A DNA stretch of 8,771 nucleotides from Persebacter sp051009035 (lineage in GTDB: Bacteria; Pseudomonadota; Gammaproteobacteria; Tethybacterales; Persebacteraceae). The notes under the pieces were generated by a model that was not told the DNA's origin, made no database searches, and worked only from the letters and a program-made list of their open reading frames with translations. Location of the stretch: NCBI GenBank assembly GCA_051009035.1, contig JBPCWY010000198.1, positions 1 through 8,771 on the forward strand, written 5' to 3'. Position 1 is the stretch's first letter; every line of letters begins with the position of its first letter. Positions 1 through 5,987 of this stretch are shown here, piece by piece. The translations under genes and the position numbers were made by a program.

Positions 1-1
1 A

Positions 2-157
2 GTGGAGCGGGAATCATCGTTGCGTTTACGGTCGGAAAGTCCGTTGATATGGACGGCGGGATACGCGATGGAGACGGAAACAGGCGGTTGGTCGGCGGCG
101 GCGGAATACGCAAAAGGCAACGCGGCAATATCCGCGCAATGGAAAATCAATTTTTAA
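2..157 (+). CDS. C-terminal end of a putative outer-membrane beta-barrel protein (5' truncated)
   Basis: This frame is open from the window edge to a TAA at 155-157 and gives the last 51 residues of a protein. Its codons (GCG, GAA, AAA, GGC, ATC) match the neighbouring genes, unlike the other two forward frames. The tail ends AAISAQWKINF. Counting back from the terminal Phe, positions -1, -3, -5, -7 and -9 are F, I, W, A and I, which is the known pattern of the last strand (beta-signal) of outer-membrane barrels recognised by the BAM complex. Before it, a stretch rich in Trp, Tyr and Gly (WTAGYAMETETGGWSAAAEY) would suit a beta hairpin. I infer an outer-membrane barrel but cannot name the family. 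The gene converges on the glutathione transferase gene. The start lies outside the window, and a soluble protein that happens to end in Phe cannot be excluded. Confidence 0.55.
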   Translation: MERESSLRLRSESPLIWTAGYAMETETGGWSAAAEYAKGNAAISAQWKINF

Positions 158-387
158 GGGATTTTTTCCCCCGCTCAAAACCGGACGGCGGCTAACATTC
201 AACCGCCGCAAACGACACGGGATTCCTGCCTACGCAGGAATGACGGCGGGGAGGAAAGAATTGGGCGGCTGGCGGTTTGCGTCCAATTCCGCCACAACCG
301 CCAAAAGGCGGCGGGACACCGCCGGTATGCGTCCCAACGCTGGAGCGTAGGGACGAGTCCGGTGAACGGGGCGGGGATTAAGTTTTT
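158..387. other. Intergenic region between convergent genes with several weak hairpins
   Basis: No credible gene is seen. The region holds several inverted repeats: CGGCGG at 186-191 with CCGCCG at 203-208; a dRS3-like palindrome at 222-241; CCGCC-AAAA-GGCGG at 298-311; and GTCCCAACGC/GCGTAGGGAC at 331-354, a 10-pair stem with one mismatch. None is followed by a convincing T run on either strand, so no intrinsic terminator can be assigned with confidence. These hairpins are the only visible candidates for ending transcription from the two facing genes. Short reading frames through here lack the codon usage of the real genes. Confidence 0.5.
219..249. repeat. dRS3-like palindromic repeat
   Basis: ATTCCT-N8-AGGAAT lies at 222-241 and is followed by GACGG. 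This is the same layout as the neisserial dRS3 unit (ATTCCC-N8-GGGAAT). It shares GGAATGACGG with the reverse complement of the repeat end at 5831-5840, so the window carries two loci of this family. Such units are dispersed intergenic repeats and sometimes recombination targets. Here it sits between two convergent genes. Confidence 0.6.
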
Positions 388-981
388 TTAACGCGGGTCT
401 GTTTTGGCGAAGCTTTCGCGTTTGGCGGTTTCGGCGAACCATGCCTCCAGCTGCGGATGTGCCGGACGCCAATCTTCGTCCGGCAGGCGAAAGAGTATAA
501 AATCTAAAAAACAAAAACACGCAATGTCGCTCATGTCCATGCCGCCCGCCCGCGATGCAATGTCTTTTTCCAATGCGTCCAGCGTCCGCCCGATTTTGTC
601 GGAAAGCCATTTTCGCCACGCCGCGTTTTGCATTTCCGGCGCGACTTTGCCCGCCATTAATATCGCGGCGGCGGAATCCATCGCGCCTTCAATCATCGCT
701 TCGCGGGTTTTGACCGCCATGCGGGCGTTTGCGTCTTCGGGCAAAAAACGCGGCGCGCCGCTTTGCGCGTCCAAATATTCGCAAATCACGCGCGAATCAA
801 AAACCGCCGCACCGCCGTCCAACAGCAACACGGGGATTTTGCGCAACGGATTCGCCGCCAATATTTCGGGCGCATCGTCCCACGGCGATGCGGGGGCGGT
901 TTCGCAGGGGATTTGTTTTTCCAGCAACAACGCCCGCGCTTTGCGCGCAAACGGACTCGTGGGGGTAATGAGAAGTTTCAT
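388..981 (-). CDS. Glutathione S-transferase family protein, YibF-like
   Basis: This 197-aa cytosolic protein has the GST fold. The thioredoxin-like N-domain covers about residues 1-75. It has a TSPFARKAR motif (Ser9 or nearby as the possible glutathione-activating residue), the NPLRKIPVL segment with the cis-Pro at 50, and FDS at 61-63 as the expected contact for the glutathione gamma-glutamyl group. The all-helical C-domain follows. The closing ESFAKTDPR resembles the end of E. coli YibF as I recall it. The substrate is unknown, and a role in detoxification or stress is family knowledge only. I chose the ATG at 981 because the fold begins there and because AAGGAAAA lies 6 nt upstream. The reading frame continues upstream inside aroC, but that part shows no homology. 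The ATG overlaps the aroC stop (ATGA), so the two genes are probably translationally coupled. Confidence 0.88.
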   Translation of the reverse strand: MKLLITPTSPFARKARALLLEKQIPCETAPASPWDDAPEILAANPLRKIPVLLLDGGAAVFDSRVICEYLDAQSGAPRFLPEDANARMAVKTREAMIEGAMDSAAAILMAGKVAPEMQNAAWRKWLSDKIGRTLDALEKDIASRAGGMDMSDIACFCFLDFILFRLPDEDWRPAHPQLEAWFAETAKRESFAKTDPR

Positions 982-2072
982 GGTTTTCCTTTTTTGGTAA
1001 ATAATTTTTTGCCCGCGGCGTTGCATTGGCCGCGATGGCGCAAGGCGTGGTCGGCGAGGGTTAATGCGAGCATCGCTTCGGCGACCGGCACGGCGCGGAT
1101 TCCTACGCATGGGTCGTGCCGTCCGGCGGTGGATACTGTTGTTTCCGCGCCGTCTTGGGTAATTGTGCGGCGCGGAATGCGGATGCTGGAGGCGGGTTTG
1201 ACCGCCAGCCGGACGATAATATCTTGTCCGCTGGAAATGCCCCCCAAAACGCCGCCCGCATGATTTGTGGCAAAACCCGCCCGGGTTATTTCGTCTCCGT
1301 GCGCGCTGCCTTGTTGTTGGACGGCGGCAAATCCGTCTCCGATTTCCACGCCTTTGACCGCGTTAATACTCATCATCGCTTTTGCAATATCGGCGTCCAG
1401 CCGGTCAAAAACCGGCTCGCCCCAGCCCGGCGGCACATGCACCGCTACGACTTCCACCAATGCACCGCAGGAATCTCCGGCGCGGCGCAGTTGTGTAATT
1501 TTGGCGGAAAGGGATTTTGCGGCGGCGTTGTCGGCGGCAAAAAACGGGTTTTCTTCGGTCATCTTCCATGATTTTAAGGGAACGGCAATATCGCCCATTT
1601 GCGCCAGCCGCCCGCGCACCGCGACTCCCCAGCCGTCCAATACCCGCCGCGCCACCGCTCCGGCGGCAACGCGCATTGCCGTTTCGCGCGCCGAAGAACG
1701 CCCGCCGCCGCGGTGGTCGCGCAATCCGTATTTTTGGAAATAAGTGTAATCGGCGTGTCCGGGGCGGAATACTTCGCGCAGTTTGGCGTAATCGCGCGAT
1801 TTTGCGTCCGTGTTGCGGATTAAAATTCCTATCGGCGCGCCGGTGGTTTTGCCTTCAAATATGCCGGAAAGAATCTCCGCCCGGTCCGCCTCCCGCCGTT
1901 GCGTGACTTGCGGGGAAGTGCCCGGGCGGCGGCGGTCCAAATCGCGCTGAATATCGGCGGATTTGAGCGCGATGCCGGGCGGACAGCCGTCAACCATGCA
2001 TCCCAACGCCGCGCCGTGGCTTTCGCCAAACGCGCTAACGCAAAATAATTTACCGAAAGTATTGCCGGACAT
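978..2072 (-). CDS. aroC: Chorismate synthase
   Basis: A 364-aa enzyme of normal family length that converts 5-enolpyruvylshikimate-3-phosphate to chorismate, the last step of the shikimate pathway, using reduced FMN in the cytosol. All three family signatures are present: the N-terminal GESHG region (about 16-20), the RGGGRSSARETAMR block (121-134) and RHDPCVGIRAVPVAEAM (318-334). The central FDRLDADIAKAMMSINAVKG segment is also intact. The start MSGNTFGKLF matches the family start, so the ATG at 2072 is firm. There is no Shine-Dalgarno before it; instead a perfect TATAAT ends 9 nt upstream. recJ ends 21 nt upstream and the GST start overlaps the stop. The last codons (KKGKP) contain the GST ribosome binding site. 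Confidence 0.97.
   Translation of the reverse strand: MSGNTFGKLFCVSAFGESHGAALGCMVDGCPPGIALKSADIQRDLDRRRPGTSPQVTQRREADRAEILSGIFEGKTTGAPIGILIRNTDAKSRDYAKLREVFRPGHADYTYFQKYGLRDHRGGGRSSARETAMRVAAGAVARRVLDGWGVAVRGRLAQMGDIAVPLKSWKMTEENPFFAADNAAAKSLSAKITQLRRAGDSCGALVEVVAVHVPPGWGEPVFDRLDADIAKAMMSINAVKGVEIGDGFAAVQQQGSAHGDEITRAGFATNHAGGVLGGISSGQDIIVRLAVKPASSIRIPRRTITQDGAETTVSTAGRHDPCVGIRAVPVAEAMLALTLADHALRHRGQCNAAGKKLFTKKGKP
984..991 (-). promoter_or_regulatory. Ribosome binding site of the GST gene inside the aroC end
   Basis: AAGGAAAA is read on the minus strand 6 nt before the ATG at 981. It is encoded within the last codons of aroC and decides the GST start. With the ATGA stop/start overlap it supports coupled translation. 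Confidence 0.7.
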
Positions 2073-2081
2073 GGGAGGGAA

Positions 2082-2087
2082 ATTATA
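2082..2087 (-). promoter_or_regulatory. Perfect -10 hexamer close to the aroC start
   Basis: TATAAT is read on the minus strand and ends 9 nt before the aroC ATG. A transcript starting 6-8 nt downstream of this box would begin almost at the start codon. No good -35 is seen at 16-18 nt; the best candidate is a poor TGGAGG. No Shine-Dalgarno lies between box and ATG (TTCCCTCCC). It may be an internal promoter between recJ and aroC, or chance. Confidence 0.4.
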
Positions 2088-2093
2088 CCGCTT

Positions 2094-3716
2094 TTACAGC
2101 ATCTCCTCCACAACCGCGGACGCCCGTCCGGTGAAATGGTCTTTGCACAGCGAAAAAATGGCGAAAACATCTTCCGTTTTTGGCTCGCGCCCGAAGGTGA
2201 TTGCCGGCAGCGACCAGCCGCCGCCGGTGAGTTTTAGTTTCCAAGTGCCGTTGTTTAAAGGGCGCACTTCGGAAATGGAAAAATCCCCGGCAAATAACGG
2301 GCGCGGAAATGATTCGCCCCAAACAAAAGTATCCAAACATTCCACCGATTCCGGCGTGACTTCTTCCGGCGGGGGGAGTTCGTCCACTTCCCAACGGCGC
2401 GCCCCGTCCGGCGCGGTTTTGGCGCATTCTTCGGCAAAGGCGGCGGAAAACTGCTCTACATCGCCCACCGACAAACCCACCGCCCGCTTGTGTCCGCCAA
2501 AATCCGCCGCCCCGTCCCCGCAATTTTGCGCGGCGGCGGAAACTAATGCGTGCAAATCCCACCCGTCCGGCGCGCGCCCCGAACCGCGCCAAAGCCCGTT
2601 CCATTGCGAAAAAACCAGCGCCGGACATTGGTGCAAATCGGCAAGCCGTCCGGCGACAATTCCCAAAACGCCGTGCGGCCATTCTTTGTCATAAACCACC
2701 GCCGCCGGCGGGCCGGGTTTCATCGCCGCCGTCTGCCGCATAATATCGTCCACCGTCTCCTTGCGCTTGCGGTTTAATGTATTCATTTGCAGCGCCATTT
2801 TGTGCGCCGCCCGATGGTCTTCGGTTAATAACGCTTCCACCGCCAATTCGGCGCGGTCAAACCGTCCGGCGGCGTTGATGCGGGGCGCGATAGTGTGGCT
2901 AATATCGCGGCAGCTTATTCTTGCCGGACGAATTTTTGCTTCCATCGCCAACGCCGCCGGACCGGGACGGCGGGCGGCGCGCAAATGCGCCAAACCGCCG
3001 CCAATCAGCGTCCGGTTGAGTTTGTCCATCGGCATGCAATCGGCAATCCCGCCAAGCGCCGCCAAATCCAAAACGCGGTTCATTTTGAACGGCGCGCCCA
3101 ATTTTCGGCGCAACGCCGCCATCGCATAAAACGCAACCCCCGCACCGGACAGGTTTTTTCCCTCCCCGTTTTTGCCCAAATGCGGATTGACAATGCAATC
3201 GGCGGGGGGCAATTCGTCCGACGGCAGGTGGTGGTCGGTAATGCAAACCGTCATCCCCAGCGATTTGGCGCACACCACCGCGTCATGCGCCGAAACGCCG
3301 TTATCCACGGTAATCAGCAATTTCGCCCCGCGCGCCTCCGCGCTCCGCACAATTTCGGAATGCAAGCCGTAGCCGTGCTGCATCCGCTTTGGAATGCGCC
3401 ACGCCACATCGGCGGACATCCCGCGCAAACACTCCGTCGCCAACGCCGCGGCGCACATCCCGTCCGCGTCATAATCGCCGACCACGCATATCTTTTGCCG
3501 TTTTTGCACCGCCGCCGCGAGCAACTCGCAAAATTTTTCAATATCCGGCAAAAACTCCGGCGGCGGCAACTCGGCTAACGGCGGGACAATGTCCCCGCGC
3601 CCGGAAATATCGCGCGCCGCCAACACCCGCGCCGCGAGCGGCGGCAACCCCTCGTCCTGCAATTTCTTGCGTAAAGCATCGTCGCCGCAGCGGACAAAAA
3701 CATCTTGAACTGACAT
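2094..3716 (-). CDS. recJ: Single-stranded-DNA-specific 5'-3' exonuclease RecJ
   Basis: A 540-aa DHH-family nuclease that resects single-stranded DNA 5' to 3' in RecF-pathway recombination, mismatch repair and base excision repair, using Mn or Mg. DHH-domain motifs are clear: VGDYDADG (79-86), TVDNG (136-140) and ITDHH (159-163), which together supply the metal-binding Asp and His residues, followed by IVNPHLG (175-181) and the NAAGRFD segment (281-287). The DHHA1 domain follows with HGVLGIVAGRL (348-358), GSGRAPDG (378-385) and FGGHKRAVG (406-414). The last 80 or so residues form the expected OB-fold. Length is slightly below the usual 565-580. The ATG at 3716 has AGGAAAGG 7 nt upstream. The gene follows rpiA by 23 nt in what looks like one operon. 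Confidence 0.96.
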   Translation of the reverse strand: MSVQDVFVRCGDDALRKKLQDEGLPPLAARVLAARDISGRGDIVPPLAELPPPEFLPDIEKFCELLAAAVQKRQKICVVGDYDADGMCAAALATECLRGMSADVAWRIPKRMQHGYGLHSEIVRSAEARGAKLLITVDNGVSAHDAVVCAKSLGMTVCITDHHLPSDELPPADCIVNPHLGKNGEGKNLSGAGVAFYAMAALRRKLGAPFKMNRVLDLAALGGIADCMPMDKLNRTLIGGGLAHLRAARRPGPAALAMEAKIRPARISCRDISHTIAPRINAAGRFDRAELAVEALLTEDHRAAHKMALQMNTLNRKRKETVDDIMRQTAAMKPGPPAAVVYDKEWPHGVLGIVAGRLADLHQCPALVFSQWNGLWRGSGRAPDGWDLHALVSAAAQNCGDGAADFGGHKRAVGLSVGDVEQFSAAFAEECAKTAPDGARRWEVDELPPPEEVTPESVECLDTFVWGESFPRPLFAGDFSISEVRPLNNGTWKLKLTGGGWSLPAITFGREPKTEDVFAIFSLCKDHFTGRASAVVEEML

Positions 3717-3723
3717 AATTTAA

Positions 3724-3731
3724 CCTTTCCT
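3724..3731 (-). promoter_or_regulatory. Ribosome binding site of recJ
   Basis: AGGAAAGG on the minus strand ends 7 nt before the recJ ATG, in the 23-nt gap after rpiA. It fixes the recJ start and supports read-through from rpiA. Confidence 0.75.
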
Positions 3732-3739
3732 TTTCGTTA

Positions 3740-4393
3740 TTATTTTTTCATTTCCGCGCCGCCGGCAAACACCGTATCGGCGCGGCGGCGGGCAAAAATG
3801 CCGTTTTCTACAACGCCGGCAATCGCGTTAATTTCCATCTCCATTCCCGCCGCATCCGTCAAATCCAGCCCGCTCGCATCCAAAATCCAATTCCCGTTGT
3901 CGGTAATAAACCCCTCCCGCCAGCGCGGACTGCCGCCCATTCCGGCGAGGCGGCGCGCCGCGTAAGAGCGCGCCATCGGCAAAACCTCCACGGCAAGCGG
4001 AAAACGCCCCAGCCGCGGGACATTTTTGGACGAATCCACGATACACACAAACCGCCGCGCGCAGCACGCCAGCACTTTTTCGCGGGCGAGCGCACCGCCG
4101 CCGCCTTTGAGCATTTGCCGGTTGCCGTCAATTTCGTCCGCCCCGTCCACATACAAATCCAGCTCCGAAACATCGTCATTACAGGCGATTCCGGCGGCGG
4201 CGAGCAGGCGGGCGGTGCGCTCCGAGCTGGCGCGCACGGCGGCAAGCTTGGCGCGATGCGGCGCCAGCAGGGCGATAAACATTTCGGCGGTGCTGCCGCT
4301 GCCAACCCCCAGCGCAACGCCGTCCGCCACAAAGCGCAACGCGGCTTCCGCCGCCGCCCGCTTTTCTTCTTCAAGTTTCGCGTTATTAGCCAT
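3740..4393 (-). CDS. rpiA: Ribose-5-phosphate isomerase A
   Basis: A 217-aa cytosolic enzyme interconverting ribose 5-phosphate and ribulose 5-phosphate in the non-oxidative pentose phosphate pathway, of typical family length (E. coli 219). The phosphate-binding loop GVGSGSTAE is at 29-37. YVDGADEID (81-89) gives Asp83 and Asp86, MLKGGGGALAREK (94-106) gives Lys96 and the catalytic base Glu105, matching E. coli Asp81, Asp84, Lys94 and Glu103. FPLAVEVLPMA, TDNGN and GVVENGIFA also match family blocks. The start MANNAKLEEEKRAA begins right before the first helix, so the ATG at 4393 is sound, although no Shine-Dalgarno precedes it. An extended -10 (TGCTAAAAT) ends 6 nt upstream. It sits between the nuclease gene (83-nt gap) and recJ. 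Confidence 0.96.
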   Translation of the reverse strand: MANNAKLEEEKRAAAEAALRFVADGVALGVGSGSTAEMFIALLAPHRAKLAAVRASSERTARLLAAAGIACNDDVSELDLYVDGADEIDGNRQMLKGGGGALAREKVLACCARRFVCIVDSSKNVPRLGRFPLAVEVLPMARSYAARRLAGMGGSPRWREGFITDNGNWILDASGLDLTDAAGMEMEINAIAGVVENGIFARRRADTVFAGGAEMKK

Positions 4394-4399
4394 AATGCA

Positions 4400-4408
4400 A
4401 TTTTAGCA
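4400..4408 (-). promoter_or_regulatory. Extended -10 promoter element just before rpiA
   Basis: TGCTAAAAT on the minus strand fits the extended -10 pattern TGnTATAAT with one mismatch and ends 6 nt before the rpiA ATG. No -35 is recognisable at the usual distance, which extended -10 promoters can tolerate. If used, the mRNA would start at or within a nucleotide or two of the AUG. It would give the housekeeping genes their own promoter independent of the nuclease pair. Confidence 0.45.
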
Positions 4409-4476
4409 AATTCGGCGCGCCGCTTTTGATTAACGAATATTTCGTTTTTTCTTGTTTCATCATTTTCGCAAGCCGG

Positions 4477-5514
4477 TTAAGCAATCTTTACCGATTCTAC
4501 TAACTTAATATTTTTATGCATTTGCATTTGGATTGTAAAACGCAAACCGTCCGGCGTTAAATAAAAAGTATCCCGCGTTTTTGCCAACAGCCCCAAATCC
4601 GCCGCATAATTGGAATACATGCGGACGGCATGCGTTTTGGCTTTTGCCGTTTTCCATGTAAAAAACTTCCCCGCAAAATAAGGGAAATATTCGGTTAAAT
4701 GCCTTGCGTGAACAGGGTAGGCGTTTTTGGAAAGAATAAAAACGGACTCCACTATTGAAGCGATTCCTAAAATAACCGCCGATTCGTAAGGATTCGTCAT
4801 TATAAATTTTTGCAAAATTGACGCCTGTTCCTCGCTAATTCTTGCCGGCAAAAGCGCGTTTTTGGCGGCGGCATATCTTTCGCCCAATTCGGTCAAAGAA
4901 ACGGAATCGCCGTGCGGCTTCCAATTAACAAGCCGCAATTCTTCGGCAAACTTTACCTTGTTGTAAAGCGTTCTGCCGCTGCCGCCGACCGCTTCCTTTA
5001 ATTTTTCCATGGTGCTAACACCGTCCATGAAATAAATAAATTTGTTAATAAGATGCAGATTCCAAATCCCAATATCTACGGGTTTCTTTTCGGTGAAAAA
5101 AGCAACCGGTTTAAAATTTTCGTAGAAAAAAGACAATACCTCCTGCGGACTGTACTGCATGAGAGTCACGCCGCTCTCCGCCGCGCCGGATTCCGCGCGT
5201 TCGGTTGCGTTTGTGCAAAGCAAATAAGGTTTGATTTTGCCTTCCACTAACTTGCCCGAGTTTTGATATTCTATCAAATCATTCCGGTAGCCCAAAACTT
5301 GCCCGAGAAATTTCCGGTTAAATCCGACCGATTTAAGTTCAACTAAAATTAAATCTTTTTGGCAAGCGTAAAGCAAATCCAAGCGTCCGGACGGCACATC
5401 CATTTGCCGCGCCAGCAAACAGGGTTCGTTTTCCAAATGAAGCACGCGGCGCGCCAGCCCCGCCGCGCCGACAAGCGCGTCTTCAATTTGGGATTCTCTT
5501 ATATCAAGCGCCAT
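4477..5514 (-). CDS. PD-(D/E)XK nuclease, NucS/DUF91-like, with C-terminal winged-helix regions
   Basis: A 345-aa protein whose first 140 or so residues look like a PD-(D/E)XK nuclease: ESQIEDAL with Glu11 in the first helix, GRLDLLYA with Asp46, LILVELKS with Glu59 and Lys61, and GQVLGYR with Gln72. This spacing is that of NucS/DUF91-like nucleases. Residues 150-220 and 230-335 each end in a helix plus wing (LRLVNWKPHGDSVSLTELG and LGLLAKTRDTFYLTPDGLRF), suggesting two winged helix-turn-helix DNA-binding units. NucS itself has its nuclease domain at the C-terminus, so this is not an ordinary NucS. Likely a DNA endonuclease, perhaps restriction-like, but no methyltransferase lies nearby. I chose the ATG at 5514, which overlaps the upstream small gene by 11 nt; a TTG at 5526 is possible. 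The DNA is more AT-rich than its neighbours, hinting at transfer. Confidence 0.75.
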   Translation of the reverse strand: MALDIRESQIEDALVGAAGLARRVLHLENEPCLLARQMDVPSGRLDLLYACQKDLILVELKSVGFNRKFLGQVLGYRNDLIEYQNSGKLVEGKIKPYLLCTNATERAESGAAESGVTLMQYSPQEVLSFFYENFKPVAFFTEKKPVDIGIWNLHLINKFIYFMDGVSTMEKLKEAVGGSGRTLYNKVKFAEELRLVNWKPHGDSVSLTELGERYAAAKNALLPARISEEQASILQKFIMTNPYESAVILGIASIVESVFILSKNAYPVHARHLTEYFPYFAGKFFTWKTAKAKTHAVRMYSNYAADLGLLAKTRDTFYLTPDGLRFTIQMQMHKNIKLVESVKIA

Positions 5515-5728
5515 CGGGAATATCAATAAATCCGTAAAAATCCCTTTCGGACATTAACTTGCGCCGATGCACGATAATATCGCAAACGGCGTCGCGCACA
5601 TCGCCAATGGCTTCAATATCCCATTCCATTTTCGCGCCCGCGGGCGCGAGTTCTTGCAGCAAAGCAAAAATCTCGTTATCCACAAAATCTTGCCGCTCAA
5701 TTTGTTCCCGCGTTAATTCATCTTGCAT
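5504..5728 (-). CDS. Small acidic protein of unknown function, partner gene of the nuclease
   Basis: I do not recognise this 74-aa protein. It has 18 Asp/Glu against 8 Lys/Arg (net charge about -10), no signal peptide and no membrane segment. The N-terminal half (TREQIERQDFVDNEIFALLQEL) looks like an amphipathic helix, and the middle (IGDVRDAVCDIIVHRRKLMSERD) like a second one. The ATG at 5728 is preceded by AAAGGAAA at a 7-nt distance and, further up, by a -35/-10 pair. The frame continues 31 codons upstream with poor codon usage, so the longer version is unlikely. Its last 11 nt overlap the nuclease start, so the two are very probably co-translated. An acidic partner could be an inhibitor, DNA mimic or accessory subunit; that is inference. 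Confidence 0.7.
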   Translation of the reverse strand: MQDELTREQIERQDFVDNEIFALLQELAPAGAKMEWDIEAIGDVRDAVCDIIVHRRKLMSERDFYGFIDIPDGA

Positions 5729-5732
5729 GGTT

Positions 5733-5740
5733 TTTCCTTT
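5733..5740 (-). promoter_or_regulatory. Ribosome binding site of the 74-aa gene
   Basis: AAAGGAAA on the minus strand ends within about 7 nt of the ATG at 5728. It decides the start of the 74-aa protein against the longer open frame. Confidence 0.7.
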
Positions 5741-5770
5741 CGTTGTTAATATCAGGGCGCGTAAAACAAT

Positions 5771-5800
5771 ATTATACCTTGTCCGCCGTCCAAAAACCAA
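5771..5800 (-). promoter_or_regulatory. Putative sigma70 promoter of the nuclease pair and downstream cluster
   Basis: On the minus strand TTGGTT (5800-5795) and a perfect TATAAT (5776-5771) are separated by 18 nt. Transcription would start near 5764, giving a leader of about 36 nt with a good ribosome binding site before the 74-aa gene. The -35 matches only 3 of 6 bases, so strength is uncertain. It is the only canonical-looking promoter at the head of the minus-strand cluster. Confidence 0.5.
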
Positions 5801-5830
5801 CTTTTTTTTAAACTCCCGCAAAATAAATTT

Positions 5831-5959
5831 CCGTCATTCCCGCGCAGAACCTGCCCTCGCGAAAGCGGGGGCGGGAATCCAAAATACCGGCTTTGCCTTG
5901 CAATTTTACCAATCCGCAAAAGTTTGCTCTTTGGATTCCCGTCTGCGCGGGAATGGCGG
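5831..5959. repeat. Composite dRS3-like repeat element with inverted ends
   Basis: The left end CCGTCATTCCCGCGCAGA (5831-5848) and the right end TCTGCGCGGGAATGGCGG (5942-5959) are inverted copies with one mismatch. Inside them GGGAATCCAAA (5873-5883) and TTTGGATTCCC (5930-5940) are perfect inverted copies. The right side contains exactly ATTCCC-N8-GGGAAT (5935-5954), the neisserial dRS3 pattern. The left side contains CCCTCGC-GAAA-GCGGGGG, a tetraloop hairpin. This is a small non-coding mobile-type repeat, about 129 bp, with no gene inside. Confidence 0.7.
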
Positions 5960-5987
5960 GCGGGGCGGCAAAATTAAATAATATTTT

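Noticed and set aside
26..211. 61-codon minus-strand open frame at the left edge
   Set aside because: The plus-strand frame at 2-157 has the right codon usage and a barrel-like end; the minus frame is Arg/Pro-rich shadow.
404..1000. 198-codon plus-strand open frame opposite the GST gene
   Set aside because: It lies antisense to a recognisable GST and is rich in Ser, Ala and Arg, as expected from reading GC-rich codons on the wrong strand.
1963..2694. 243-codon plus-strand open frame opposite aroC and recJ
   Set aside because: It spans the antisense of two firmly identified genes and has low-complexity Ser/Pro/Arg composition with no family resemblance.
2895..3578. 227-codon plus-strand open frame opposite recJ
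   Set aside because: It is antisense to the catalytic half of recJ, with Arg/Gln/His-rich composition typical of a shadow frame.
4432..4450. AACGAA-TAT-TTCGTT hairpin followed by TTTT on the plus strand, terminator-like
   Set aside because: The stem is short and AT-rich, and no plus-strand gene lies upstream. On the minus strand, where the genes run, the T run is on the wrong side.
5504..5821. Longer 105-codon version of the small acidic protein
   Set aside because: The extra 31 codons are basic with unlike composition and overlap the promoter; the internal ATG at 5728 has the ribosome binding site.
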